From: an uncultured Eisenbergiella sp. | GTDB taxonomy: Bacteria; Bacillota; Clostridia; Lachnospirales; Lachnospiraceae | DNA length: 64,000 nt | Assembly (NCBI GenBank): GCA_910585455.1 | Contig: CAJUEL010000017.1 | Span: forward strand, 19,785 to 83,784 | Direction of reading: 5' to 3' | Shown here: positions 36,051 to 45,271 of the stretch, in pieces | Position numbering within the stretch: position 1 is the stretch's first letter | Layout: each line of letters begins with the position of its first letter | Position numbers and translations under genes: made by a program | The notes under the pieces: model-generated | Databases searched by the model: none | What the model saw: the letters and a program-made list of their open reading frames with translations, nothing else | What the model was told of the DNA's origin: nothing

Positions 36051-37538
36051 TCACGGCTGGATTTGTGCCTCGATGCTGACCATGCCCGCTTTGGGAATCA
36101 CGATTTCCTCCCGCAGATCGATGGTACTCGTCCGCAGCGTCACACGCTCCGGCTCCTCAAAGGTGTTGTGCGCATGATAATCTGCATCCGCAAGCACGCG
36201 CATTTTTGCCGTATCGCAAAGCTTTTCTCCCACCGGAGTAAGCAGCAGCCTGCTATCCTCCTCCGCTGACAGATTGGCGATGGTGATCGTCGCAACGCCA
36301 TCCTTAAAGGATGCGGATACGGACAGATTGTCGATGCCCGCCTCCTTGCCCTGCTTATCGGTAAACGCTACCTTCTGCCGCTTTACCGCCGTGCGGATCG
36401 CCGTCGCGCCCTGATGCCCCTTGTACATGTCAAACACATGATAGGTGGGGGTCAGGATGCAGTGCTCTCCGCCTGACAGAAACAGCGCGTGCAGGTTGTT
36501 GACCAGCTGTGCCACATTGGCCATCATGATTTTATCGCAGTGATTGTTAAATATATTCAAGGTCAGCGCCGCGACCATCGCATCCCGGATGGTGCTCTGC
36601 TGTTCAAACAGATTATATCCCTTGCTCGGTCCGGAGCCATTGGGATGCCAGCAGCCCCATTCGTCGATGACAAGCTTTGACCAGGGCTGCATGCCGTAGC
36701 CTTCAATGATGCTCCAGTGGCGTTTCAGGATGTCCTCCATCCACAGCGCCTGCTGCAGCTGCTGATACCACTCATCCCGGGTAAATGCGACCGGATCACC
36801 GGCAAAGGCGCAATAATAATGGAGGGAATAGCCTTTCATATGCTTCTCGGAATTCACCATGCTTTCCATAAAGCCCTTTGTCCAATTATAATCCGCCGCA
36901 TTGGGACCGCAGGCGATCAGGGTTTTCTCTCCCGGCAAATTATCTGCCAGTGCGGAAAAACGCCGGTATTCCATCGCATAATATTCCGGCGTCATGTTTC
37001 CGCCGCCGCCCCAGTTTTCGTTCCCGATTCCCCAATATTTGATGCCGAAGGGCGCAGGATGTCCGTTTGCGGCACGCTCCTTCGCATAGGAGGTCGTCCC
37101 TTCCGGAGAATTGCAATAGTCCATCCAGTCCCGGACATGCAGGGGCGTAACGGAGGTCAGGTTCGCCGCCACATAGGGCTTTGTCCCCACCAGCTCGCAA
37201 AAGTCCATGAATTCATGGGTGCCCACTTCGTTGGATTCATAGCGGTTATCATCCCGGGTCCACCAGTTTACGCGCACAGGGCGTTCCTTCCCAATGCCAT
37301 CGCGCCAGTCATAGGTCTCCGCGAAGCATCCGCCCGGCCAGCGCAGCACCGGTGGGTTCAGCGCGGCGAATTTATCGATCAGGAATTTACGGAATCCATG
37401 AACGTTTTCCACCGCAGAATCCTTTCCCACCCAGATGCCGTCATAGATGACGCCGCCGATATGCTCTGAAAAATGTCCATATACTTCCGGGGCAATCGTT
37501 CCCAGCTCCTCCGGGAACATCAGGTACAGTTTTTCCAT
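36051..37538 (-). CDS. abfA: Glycoside hydrolase family 51, alpha-L-arabinofuranosidase
   Basis: 495 residues, normal family length. LRWPGGCFAETYDWRDGIG near residue 65, YWGIGNENWGGGGNM with acid/base Glu174, and LVIDEWGCWH with nucleophile Glu293 identify GH51. It removes terminal alpha-L-arabinofuranose from arabinoxylan or arabinan oligosaccharides. No signal peptide: it works in the cytoplasm on sugars brought in by the adjacent ABC importer. Ribosome site AAGGAG. Confidence 0.95.
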   Translation of the reverse strand: MEKLYLMFPEELGTIAPEVYGHFSEHIGGVIYDGIWVGKDSAVENVHGFRKFLIDKFAALNPPVLRWPGGCFAETYDWRDGIGKERPVRVNWWTRDDNRYESNEVGTHEFMDFCELVGTKPYVAANLTSVTPLHVRDWMDYCNSPEGTTSYAKERAANGHPAPFGIKYWGIGNENWGGGGNMTPEYYAMEYRRFSALADNLPGEKTLIACGPNAADYNWTKGFMESMVNSEKHMKGYSLHYYCAFAGDPVAFTRDEWYQQLQQALWMEDILKRHWSIIEGYGMQPWSKLVIDEWGCWHPNGSGPSKGYNLFEQQSTIRDAMVAALTLNIFNNHCDKIMMANVAQLVNNLHALFLSGGEHCILTPTYHVFDMYKGHQGATAIRTAVKRQKVAFTDKQGKEAGIDNLSVSASFKDGVATITIANLSAEEDSRLLLTPVGEKLCDTAKMRVLADADYHAHNTFEEPERVTLRTSTIDLREEIVIPKAGMVSIEAQIQP

Positions 37539-37563
37539 AACTTTTCTCCTTAATATTGTTAGA

Positions 37564-38451
37564 TTACTCTTTCACAGAGCCCAAAGTCAAGCCAGATACA
37601 AAAAACTTCTGCATAAAGGGATAAAAAACAACGATCGGCAGCGCGGCCACAATAATTTTCGCCGCGTTGAAGGTCTTTAGGGAGCTCAGCGCAGCCAGCT
37701 CCTCCGGCGTCAGGGACGTGTTGGAGGTTTCCATCGTATTGATGGTCAGGCTCTGAATATAGGTCTGCAGCGGCACCTTGCGGGGCGTATTGATCAGCAG
37801 CATGCCGTTGAAGAAATCGTTCCAGTGCCCTACTACGGAAAATACCGTAACCGTCGCCAGCGCAGGCAATGACAGCGGCACATAAATCCGCAGCAGCATC
37901 TGGATCGGGCTCACGCCGTCCAAAAGCGCCGACTCCTTGATCTCCTTGGGCAGGTTCCTGAAGAAGTTCATCACCAGCACCGCGTTATAGATGGGCAGCG
38001 CCCCCGGAATGATCAGCGCCCAGATCGTATTCATCAGACCGGTCGCCTTGATCATGAAATACCAGGGAACCATATTCGCGCCGAACAGCATCGCAAACAG
38101 CAGCACCCACATGTAATATTTCCGCGCAGGGAAGTCCCTTTCCTCCTGAGACATGGCAAAAGCTGTGATCACCGTCATGACCAGGTTGATCGTGCCGCCT
38201 AAGAATACCCGCTCAAAGGATACCGCCAGCGCACGAAGATACCGGATATCTGTAATCAGCATTTTGTAGGGCGTAAAGGTCAGCTCCACAGGCCATAAAT
38301 AAACCCTACCGGAAAGGGCAGCATTTTTGCTGCTCAAGGACAGCGCCAGCACATGTAAAAGCGGAATCAGACAGCTTAATCCCAGAATGATAAGCAGCAG
38401 CACCACCACCGCATCAAAAAGGCGGCTTTTCCATGATTTATATTTTTTCAT
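37564..38451 (-). CDS. Carbohydrate ABC transporter permease, LplC type
   Basis: 295 residues from the ATG at 38451 with AAGGAGG seven bases upstream; a GTG two codons earlier is also in frame. Six membrane segments and the EAA-like loop KEIKESALLDGVSPIQMLLRIYVPLSLP identify a CUT1 inner-membrane permease. The C-terminal FFVSGLTLGSVKE is typical for LplC/YtcP-like proteins. It forms the channel together with the next permease; the ATPase is not encoded here and is probably shared (MsmX-like). Confidence 0.92.
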   Translation of the reverse strand: MKKYKSWKSRLFDAVVVLLLIILGLSCLIPLLHVLALSLSSKNAALSGRVYLWPVELTFTPYKMLITDIRYLRALAVSFERVFLGGTINLVMTVITAFAMSQEERDFPARKYYMWVLLFAMLFGANMVPWYFMIKATGLMNTIWALIIPGALPIYNAVLVMNFFRNLPKEIKESALLDGVSPIQMLLRIYVPLSLPALATVTVFSVVGHWNDFFNGMLLINTPRKVPLQTYIQSLTINTMETSNTSLTPEELAALSSLKTFNAAKIIVAALPIVVFYPFMQKFFVSGLTLGSVKE

Positions 38452-38463
38452 AAGCACACCTCC

Positions 38464-39405
38464 TTAAAAAATCCGGTAATTTGCAAATTTTCTCGCAAGG
38501 GCGTGGGCAGTCACGATCAGGATGAAGCTGATGACAGATTTCATCAGACCGATCGCCGTCGCCAGCGAGTACTGGGCGCTCAAAAAGCTCATCCGGTATA
38601 CATACGTATCGATGATATCACCGCTGCGGTAAACGATCGGACTGTACAGGTTGTATACCTGGTCAAAGCCTGCGTTCAGCACGTTGGCGATGTTCAGGGT
38701 TCCTACCAGCACCACAGTGGTCCGGATGCCCGGCAGGGTGATGTGCCAGATTTTGGCAAGTCTTCCCGCTCCGTCAATATCCGCCGCCTCATACAGCTCC
38801 GGACTGATCCCCATCAACGCCGCCAGGAAAATGATAGCGCCATAGCCGAAGCCCTTCCACACATCCGTCAAGATCAGCACGCCCTGAAACAGGTCGTTGG
38901 AGCCCAGAAACATTAACGGCTCCTTTATCAGCCCGATATTCACCAGCACCTGATTTACAATGCCATTGACATCCAGAAGGTTTCTGAATATCGTCGCAAG
39001 GATTACCCAGGAAAGGAAATGGGGCAAAAAACAGATGGTCTGAATTGTCTTTTTGAACTTCGCGTGCTGAATCTCATTCAGCAAAACGGCAAAAAAGATG
39101 GACAAAAGCATCGAAAGCACCAGCTTGCCGACCGCGATCTGCAGGGAATTGCGGAATATCCGCGCCGCATCCGGCATGTTCAAAATCCTCTGGAAGTTGC
39201 GCAGCCCCACCCACCGGGATTTTAAAAATCCCAAAGCGGGCTGAAAATTCTGAAACGCCATCACATTTCCGAAAAAGGGAATGATCGTATAGATAAACAC
39301 AACCAGAATGCCGGGCAGCATCAGCAAATGGTACTGCCAGGTCTGCCGGATCGTCACTTTTCTGCCGCCTGACTTTTTCTCCCGCTTTTTCATAAACCCC
39401 TTCAT
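38464..39405 (-). CDS. Carbohydrate ABC transporter permease, LplB type
   Basis: 313 residues, six membrane segments, with WQYHLLMLPGILVVFIYTIIP at the start and the EAA-type loop PELYEAADIDGAGRLAKIWHITLPGI. This is the LplB/YtcQ-partner permease seen with large lipoprotein binding proteins. It ends 12 bases before the second permease gene and is separated from the binding-protein gene by a strong hairpin. Confidence 0.92.
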   Translation of the reverse strand: MKGFMKKREKKSGGRKVTIRQTWQYHLLMLPGILVVFIYTIIPFFGNVMAFQNFQPALGFLKSRWVGLRNFQRILNMPDAARIFRNSLQIAVGKLVLSMLLSIFFAVLLNEIQHAKFKKTIQTICFLPHFLSWVILATIFRNLLDVNGIVNQVLVNIGLIKEPLMFLGSNDLFQGVLILTDVWKGFGYGAIIFLAALMGISPELYEAADIDGAGRLAKIWHITLPGIRTTVVLVGTLNIANVLNAGFDQVYNLYSPIVYRSGDIIDTYVYRMSFLSAQYSLATAIGLMKSVISFILIVTAHALARKFANYRIF

Positions 39406-39435
39406 ATGGTTCCCCCTTTCGCTTCATGTAAAAGG

Positions 39436-39474
39436 AAAACCGGACGGTCGGCATATTCCTGACCGTCCGGTTTT
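39436..39474 (-). terminator. Attenuating terminator after the binding-protein gene
   Basis: Fourteen-base perfect stem (AAAACCGGACGGTC / GACCGTCCGGTTTT) with an 11-base loop; four T follow on the minus strand and six on the plus strand. It lies between the binding-protein stop and the first permease. Such partial terminators usually keep binding protein in excess of permeases. Confidence 0.85.
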
Positions 39475-39479
39475 TTATC

Positions 39480-41258
39480 TCACTGTGCTGCACGCACGGC
39501 TTCGTTCACTTCATCTGTGATTGTCTGTCCACCCTGCTCATACCAGCGCTCCACATAATCATCGAAATCGTCCAGAGGCACTTCGCCGCTGAGCACCTGC
39601 AGGAAAAATTCGCTCTGCATCGTGCCGATCTGTCCGCCCAGCTCCTCCGAAGAAGGCGTCTGCCCGTAGTATACGGAATATTTGTCGTTCATCTTGTCAG
39701 CCTGACTCTGCACCGCCCATGCGCCGCGCGCCCAGCCCCAGGCATTCGCTGTGGAAATATTGGTTTCCACAGCCTTGCGGAAGCCGTCCTTTTCCACTGT
39801 CGTATAACCGTTGTACCAGGTCTTACCGTCGCCGCTCAAATCGTCAAACTCAATCTTGCCGTCAATACAATCCATGACCGCCTGAATCTGTTTTTCCTTC
39901 GCATCATAATCGCAGTGCAGCACGTTGATCGGATAATAGTGCCATGAGAACGGGGAATCCATGCCGTTCGGACGAATATCCCATGCCTGCTCCTGATCCA
40001 GATCATACTGATAATTGATCGTCTTGACGATCGCCTCCTTCACCTCTTCGGAAACGCCTTTTTTCACAACAATATAGGTAGTTGCGGGATTCTTCTTCTG
40101 CACGTTCACCTTTCCTTCCTTCGAGAAGGGAGCCAGGAAGCAATCCCAGCGCACGGAATCATCCGCGTTTTCCAGCAGGGAGACCACGGGCCACTGACCG
40201 GACCACCAGGAACCAAAGAAAATGCCCGCCTGACCGGTGCTGACCATTTCCAATGCCTGATCGCCGTCACGCACCACAAACGCCGGATCAATGACGCCTT
40301 CCTCAACCATATTACGGATCACGCCCAGCGCGTTTTTCATTTCGGGAGTGGTAGCGCCGCTCACATAGGTACCGTCCTCCTGCTCCAGCCACAGCCCCGG
40401 ATATGCATCCTGAGACCAGACCACACCGTTTAAGTGGAAGCAGCCGCCGTTCGCCTGATGGAAATCCTTGCTCGCCGCAATACCGTCCGTCACATTTCCG
40501 CCGGGATTCTTTTCCAGAAACGCTTTGGCAATATCGATAATGTCATCCAACGTCTCCGGCGCATCCAGCCCAAGCTCATCCATCCAGTCACCGCGGATAT
40601 ACACAAGGGACGTGGTATCCATGCCCGGCTGAATATCCGGAATCGCCATCATTTTTCCATTAAAGGTGACCAGCCCTTCCGCGATGCCGTTGGTGGAATC
40701 AAAGCACTGCTTTAATCCCGGAGAACGATAGGTGAGGAACGCGTCCGTCATATCCTCCACCGCATCCGCATTCACCAGCTGTACCATCTGCGAGTAATTT
40801 ACGTTCATGACATCCGGCATTTCTCCGGAAGCGATCGACATGGCGACCTTTGTGCCATAGGTTTCATCCGGCACGGAGAAGTCATACACATATTCCACGT
40901 TCAGCTGTTCCTGTAAATATCTGGTCACATAATTATTTAAGGAGTCCTCTCCCTCTTCATAGGTCACATTGGCGCTTTCCGCCCTGCCCACATGCACAAC
41001 AGTCACCTCATCGCTGACCGGTCCGTATGGATCCACCGCTTCCCCCTGCGCGTCCACAACCGGTTCCTGCTCCTCCTGCGCGCCTTCAGCCTTGCTTTCC
41101 GGCTCACTCTCCGCCACAATCGGAGTTTTCCCAACCACCGCTCCACCCGTGGAGCCATCCTCGTTCAAAGACGGGTTGCTGTCATTGCCGCATCCGCTCA
41201 AGGCTCCTGCCAACAGGCCCAGCGACAAAAGAATGGAAATAACACGTTTTTTCTGCAT
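39480..41258 (-). CDS. Sugar-binding lipoprotein of the ABC importer, LplA-like
   Basis: 592 residues from the ATG at 41258 (AGGGAGG upstream); the longer frame has no ribosome site. Signal peptide with lipobox LSGCG at residues 17-21, then an acidic Ser/Glu-rich linker and a large family-1-type solute-binding domain (YVYDFSVPDETYGTKVAMSIASG, WDIRPNGMDSPFSWHYYP). The size is typical of LplA/YtcQ proteins, which bind oligosaccharides. Anchored outside the membrane, it delivers sugars to the two permeases that follow. First gene of the operon. Confidence 0.93.
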   Translation of the reverse strand: MQKKRVISILLSLGLLAGALSGCGNDSNPSLNEDGSTGGAVVGKTPIVAESEPESKAEGAQEEQEPVVDAQGEAVDPYGPVSDEVTVVHVGRAESANVTYEEGEDSLNNYVTRYLQEQLNVEYVYDFSVPDETYGTKVAMSIASGEMPDVMNVNYSQMVQLVNADAVEDMTDAFLTYRSPGLKQCFDSTNGIAEGLVTFNGKMMAIPDIQPGMDTTSLVYIRGDWMDELGLDAPETLDDIIDIAKAFLEKNPGGNVTDGIAASKDFHQANGGCFHLNGVVWSQDAYPGLWLEQEDGTYVSGATTPEMKNALGVIRNMVEEGVIDPAFVVRDGDQALEMVSTGQAGIFFGSWWSGQWPVVSLLENADDSVRWDCFLAPFSKEGKVNVQKKNPATTYIVVKKGVSEEVKEAIVKTINYQYDLDQEQAWDIRPNGMDSPFSWHYYPINVLHCDYDAKEKQIQAVMDCIDGKIEFDDLSGDGKTWYNGYTTVEKDGFRKAVETNISTANAWGWARGAWAVQSQADKMNDKYSVYYGQTPSSEELGGQIGTMQSEFFLQVLSGEVPLDDFDDYVERWYEQGGQTITDEVNEAVRAAQ

Positions 41259-41328
41259 AGTAACCTCCCTTTTTTTCGTTGGTAGCAAATTGTTATGTAA
41301 AGAAACCGGCTCTACCATCGCCCTTCCT

Positions 41329-41338
41329 TTAACGTTAA
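41329..41338. promoter_or_regulatory. Possible LacI-type operator
   Basis: TTAACGTTAA is a perfect palindrome with the central CG step favoured by LacI-family regulators. It is in the leader of the binding-protein gene, 71 bases before its start, in a very A/T-rich divergent region (41259-41554). Only one copy was seen, so this is weak. Confidence 0.25.
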
Positions 41339-41554
41339 TGTTACACGCTGCAAACAAATTTGTAAATATTAATATTTTATCATACATATCATAAAATTAT
41401 TCTATTTTAGCAAAAAATGGGGCTTGCATATTGTTGTTTTTATTGGTAATATAGAATAACATATATATACTATATTATATTTTTTTCAGCAAAATGTATG
41501 ATCGCTTTTCAGGGACCAATAGTTGCGCCAAACGCGAAAGAGGGGAAATTACGA

Positions 41555-42751
41555 ATGTATACAATCCTGATTGCCTGTTTTTCCATTAACGATACCGGTG
41601 ATATCATTTCCGCAATCCACCATAACGCTCTTCCGCTCGCGCCCACAGCTGCCGCCACAGGAGAGGAAGCGCTCGCCCGGATTCTGGATTCGACGGCTGC
41701 CGCTCCTTTCGATATTCTGCTCGTCAACATCGCGGCATCGGTCCGGAACGGATTCGCTCTGTCCCGACAGGCACGCCTGCTGTCTCCCTGTACCAGAATC
41801 ATTCTTTGCGGCGCTCCTTACAATCCGGAGTGCATGCAGGAGGCGATCTGCATTGGCATACAGGATTATTTGCTGGATTCTGCCACCAACAGGGAGATTG
41901 TCGCATCGCTGCGCCAGACCCTTTCTTCCATTGCGGACGCGCAGACACAGCAGCAGAACCGAAGCCTGCAGACTCATATCGTAAAGAGCCATCTTCTCTG
42001 GCTGGCGCTGCATGATGAAAATTTCCATGCGGACAATAGCAGCTTTCTCGGCCGCTATTACCATATGCTGATGCTGGATAACAAAAACGAATATTTTAAC
42101 GGGCAGGCTGCGCCATTCTGGCAAAGTCTGGAAGAGCTTCCTCTCCCCGACCTGATCGCCTTTTCCACCCGGCTGGAGGAAATATTTGATCTGAAAAAAA
42201 ACGAAAAAGCGAATTCTCTGATTTATACCAAATATTGCTTTCTGGAACTGGTAAAGATTATGCTGAAAACCGGCTGCATCAGCGCAGACCCGGAAGCGCT
42301 GTCCGATCAGATTTGCCGCTCGGGCAGCATATCCGAGCTGCTGCAGACAATCCGCAGGCTCGCCGACTCTTCCGCCGACTCTCCCCGCGAGACCTCTGCG
42401 GACAGCTTAAAGGTCGGTAAAGTCAAACAGTTCATTTGCCAGCATTACGAGGAGCCGCTGTCTCTCAATGATATCGCCGCTCATTTTTATATCACGCCCA
42501 ATTATCTGTGCGCCATTTTCAAGCGGGAAACGGGCGGCAATGTCATGCGCTTTCTGAATGATTACCGCTTAAAGCGCGCCTGCGAGCTGCTGCTCGTCAC
42601 ACAAATGAAGGTTCATCAGATTGCGGAAGCCGTCGGCTTCCGCAATACCTCCTATTTTTGCCAGAAATTCCGGGATGCGTATGGGGAGACGCCGGAAAGC
42701 TTCCGGCAAAGGACTGCCGCTGTGCCCGTAACCATGCATTTTCCCGGTTGA
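41555..42751 (+). CDS. AraC-family regulator with degenerate receiver domain (YesN-like)
   Basis: 398 residues from the ATG at 41555 (AGGGG upstream). The C-terminus is a full AraC domain (IKQF-like start at VKQFICQHYEEPLSLNDIA, second helix-turn-helix at VHQIAEAVGFRNTSYFCQKF). The N-terminus folds like a receiver, but the phosphorylated Asp is Asn58 (FDILLVNIAA), the acidic pair is lost (IACFSIND), and the conserved Lys is Asp (DYLLDSA). It therefore cannot be a normal phospho-acceptor. It is divergent from the arabinoside operon, which it probably activates; no partner kinase is nearby. Confidence 0.88.
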   Translation: MYTILIACFSINDTGDIISAIHHNALPLAPTAAATGEEALARILDSTAAAPFDILLVNIAASVRNGFALSRQARLLSPCTRIILCGAPYNPECMQEAICIGIQDYLLDSATNREIVASLRQTLSSIADAQTQQQNRSLQTHIVKSHLLWLALHDENFHADNSSFLGRYYHMLMLDNKNEYFNGQAAPFWQSLEELPLPDLIAFSTRLEEIFDLKKNEKANSLIYTKYCFLELVKIMLKTGCISADPEALSDQICRSGSISELLQTIRRLADSSADSPRETSADSLKVGKVKQFICQHYEEPLSLNDIAAHFYITPNYLCAIFKRETGGNVMRFLNDYRLKRACELLLVTQMKVHQIAEAVGFRNTSYFCQKFRDAYGETPESFRQRTAAVPVTMHFPG

Positions 42752-42772
42752 GATTTTATAAGCCCTGACCTT

Positions 42773-45271
42773 TCAGCAATCTCCAATTGTATCCACAATC
42801 GACATTCTTCTGATCCGTCTTGCAGGTCCGATAATTGCCAGGAAAACCGAAACCGCTACCACGCTCAGGATAATCACGATATAACGCACCGGCAAATACC
42901 AGGCATCTCCCCACCGGACCGTCACCATATAGGTGAAGACAAAATGATGAAGCCACAGTCCCACAATGCCGCCTGCCGCCACCCCGGCACACGCATAGGT
43001 CAGGGCTTCCGCCGCAACCATCCGCACAAGCTGGCCGTTTTCCATACCCACTGCGCGCATAGCGCCATACTGTCTGATGCGGGCGGATACGCTCATGGCG
43101 ATGCTGTTTACAATATTGAAGCCTGCTATCAGCGCGATCACCGCGAGGAAACCGTACAGAAACACCGCATAGGAATACCAGGCGCTCTGTCCTTCCCGGT
43201 TTTTCTGGCGCTTATCCGAAAACAGAAATCCGTCCCCTGCCATTTGGCGGATCTGCTCTACATCCTGATCCGTCGCGCTCCTGTTCAGTTGGACATCCAG
43301 AACGGTATAATCCGTCTGCCCGGTCAGCCTTTCAAACAGCGCCTCCGAACAGATCACGGTTTCCACGCCTTCCACCCGGTCGAAGGGACATTCGGACAAA
43401 ACCGCCGCCACGCCGATTTCCACGGCATCCAAAGCATCGCCCTCTGCGTTCATATCCCCGGATGCGTTGCCCGTTCTCTGCAGGGAAATAACGCTTCCCG
43501 GCTTCAAAAGGTTTCCTCCCGCATACGCATAGCCGATCATGACGGCGCTCCCGTTTTCCACCGATTCCAGTTCTCCCTCCACCAGCATATCCTTTGCCCA
43601 GGCAAACTGATGGGTCTCATAGGAAATCAGGTTGACATAGCCCTCCTGTCCGTCCAGCAGGACGGGCACGTTATAGGCAAACCGTCTGCCATAGGCGCGC
43701 TTTACCGCCGGATTCTGTGAAAGCTCTGCCGCCAGTCCGGCGGGTACGCTGCAGGTATTGTCCGGACTGACAACGGATAAATCCGGTGTATAAGGCTTCA
43801 GCGCCGTCACCGCATGATTCATGAAATCGATAGAAGCGGAAAAGCTCAAAAATAATATGATGGTAAAGGCGAAGGAACCCGTCATCAGCCAGAAATTTTT
43901 CCTGCTTCCTCTCGCGTGATGGACGCCCAGCGCGGTTTCCACGCCGAAAATTCCCGTGCTCGCCGCGCACTTTGCCGCATGCACACCCCCGGCGTTGCCC
44001 GAAACCGCGGTGAGCGGGGATACCCGCGCCGCTTTTTTGGCGGGTGACTGCGCCGCCAGCAAAACCGTGACCACGCCCAGAACCGCACCGGCGCAAATGC
44101 CGCCCAAGCTGACACCAAACGCCGGCATTTCCCCAAACCAGACAGGATTGAGCACGCGCAAAAAGGTGCACAGCGCCCATACCACGACTACGCTGAGCAA
44201 AAGCCCCGCCGGAACCGCCATTTTACACCAGTCCAGCGCTTCCAGCAGAACAAAGCGCCTCACCTGCCCCGGCGTCGCCCCCAGACAGCGCAGCATTCCG
44301 AAAAATCCGGTCCGCTGGGCGATGTTGCTGTTTAAGCTGCCGGTAATCATCAGAATGCCCGCGACGATCACCAGCACTGCCAGCACCGCCGCCACCAGAT
44401 ACAGTCCCTGAATGAAATTGTCGCTGCTCTGCCCCATCAGCCCCAGCAGTCTGGCATTCTGGGGAGCCTGTCCCTCTTCCAGGCCAAGCTGCGTTTGAAT
44501 ATCCGCAATTGCCCTCTGAATGCTGCAGCGGGGCACAAACCGGGTATAAATCATCCCGTCCGGGCTTTCCTCCGGCTTTCCCGGCGACAGACGTCCAAAA
44601 GCGCCCCGGTTTACAAAAACACCGAAAGCGTCCTTATCCGTAAGCATGGCAGTGTCGCCGGCAAATCCGCTGACTGTGAGCTCTGCGCTTTTTCCGTCAG
44701 GCAGGGCGAGCGCAACGGTATCCCCTGTTTTCAGTCCCAGCCTCGTCCGCGCGCCCTTTGTCAGAATCGCCTCATTTTCCTCTTCCGGAAAGCGCCCTTC
44801 CTCGATCTGACAGGACATGATCTCCAGAAAGGCTTCCTCCATGCCGCAGATGACCGTTTCCGTTCCGCCGATCCGATACCCCTGATCCAGCCGGTAATTG
44901 ACCACATCGTACCAGGCGGTCTGCTCCACCTCCGGGCGGGCGGCTAAAACCGCCTCCTGCTCCCGCGACAGATTCCTGAAAGCGACGTGCCAGTTCCCGT
45001 CGTTTTTAATCGCCTGCAGCTTCTGGCTCACAACCGCCATATCCGCCATGCCAAACAGGACCGACACCAGCGCCACGGCGAGCACAATGCAGACCCGCGT
45101 CATCCTGCTCTGCCTTCTGCGTACCCTTCCGGATACAGGGATCAAATCCAGCCAGCTTTTCATGCCTCCCGGAAGCCGTCCATAGTTTTTTTCCGCTCTT
45201 GGAAAAGAAACGCCCCGCTGCCGGCTGGCAGGTGAACGATCACCGCAAATATTCCTTTTTTTCACGGTCAT
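42773..45271 (-). CDS. FtsX-like ABC transporter permease (MacB/Vex type)
   Basis: 832 residues. A first membrane helix near residue 65, a large extracellular domain, three helices with an FtsX signature (around 295-420), then a second extracellular domain and three C-terminal helices (PSAYIVNS-like ANFNIVNSIAMSVSARIRQYGAMRAVGM). The ATG overlaps the stop of the ATPase gene (ATGA); a later ATG at 45163 is also possible. Such permeases export peptides or lipids or confer antimicrobial-peptide resistance. The substrate is unknown. Confidence 0.9.
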   Translation of the reverse strand: MTVKKRNICGDRSPASRQRGVSFPRAEKNYGRLPGGMKSWLDLIPVSGRVRRRQSRMTRVCIVLAVALVSVLFGMADMAVVSQKLQAIKNDGNWHVAFRNLSREQEAVLAARPEVEQTAWYDVVNYRLDQGYRIGGTETVICGMEEAFLEIMSCQIEEGRFPEEENEAILTKGARTRLGLKTGDTVALALPDGKSAELTVSGFAGDTAMLTDKDAFGVFVNRGAFGRLSPGKPEESPDGMIYTRFVPRCSIQRAIADIQTQLGLEEGQAPQNARLLGLMGQSSDNFIQGLYLVAAVLAVLVIVAGILMITGSLNSNIAQRTGFFGMLRCLGATPGQVRRFVLLEALDWCKMAVPAGLLLSVVVVWALCTFLRVLNPVWFGEMPAFGVSLGGICAGAVLGVVTVLLAAQSPAKKAARVSPLTAVSGNAGGVHAAKCAASTGIFGVETALGVHHARGSRKNFWLMTGSFAFTIILFLSFSASIDFMNHAVTALKPYTPDLSVVSPDNTCSVPAGLAAELSQNPAVKRAYGRRFAYNVPVLLDGQEGYVNLISYETHQFAWAKDMLVEGELESVENGSAVMIGYAYAGGNLLKPGSVISLQRTGNASGDMNAEGDALDAVEIGVAAVLSECPFDRVEGVETVICSEALFERLTGQTDYTVLDVQLNRSATDQDVEQIRQMAGDGFLFSDKRQKNREGQSAWYSYAVFLYGFLAVIALIAGFNIVNSIAMSVSARIRQYGAMRAVGMENGQLVRMVAAEALTYACAGVAAGGIVGLWLHHFVFTYMVTVRWGDAWYLPVRYIVIILSVVAVSVFLAIIGPARRIRRMSIVDTIGDC

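Noticed and set aside
39436..39474. Hairpin considered as the end of a separate binding-protein operon
   Set aside because: No promoter was seen between it and the permease gene, and the downstream genes belong to the same importer, so partial termination is the better reading.
41549..42124. 191-codon open frame opposite the AraC gene
   Set aside because: It is the antisense shadow of a clearly coding gene with strong family motifs; no ribosome site or recognisable domain.
42752..42772. Possible terminator between convergent AraC and permease genes
   Set aside because: The gap is only 21 bases and shows no stem with a T-run.
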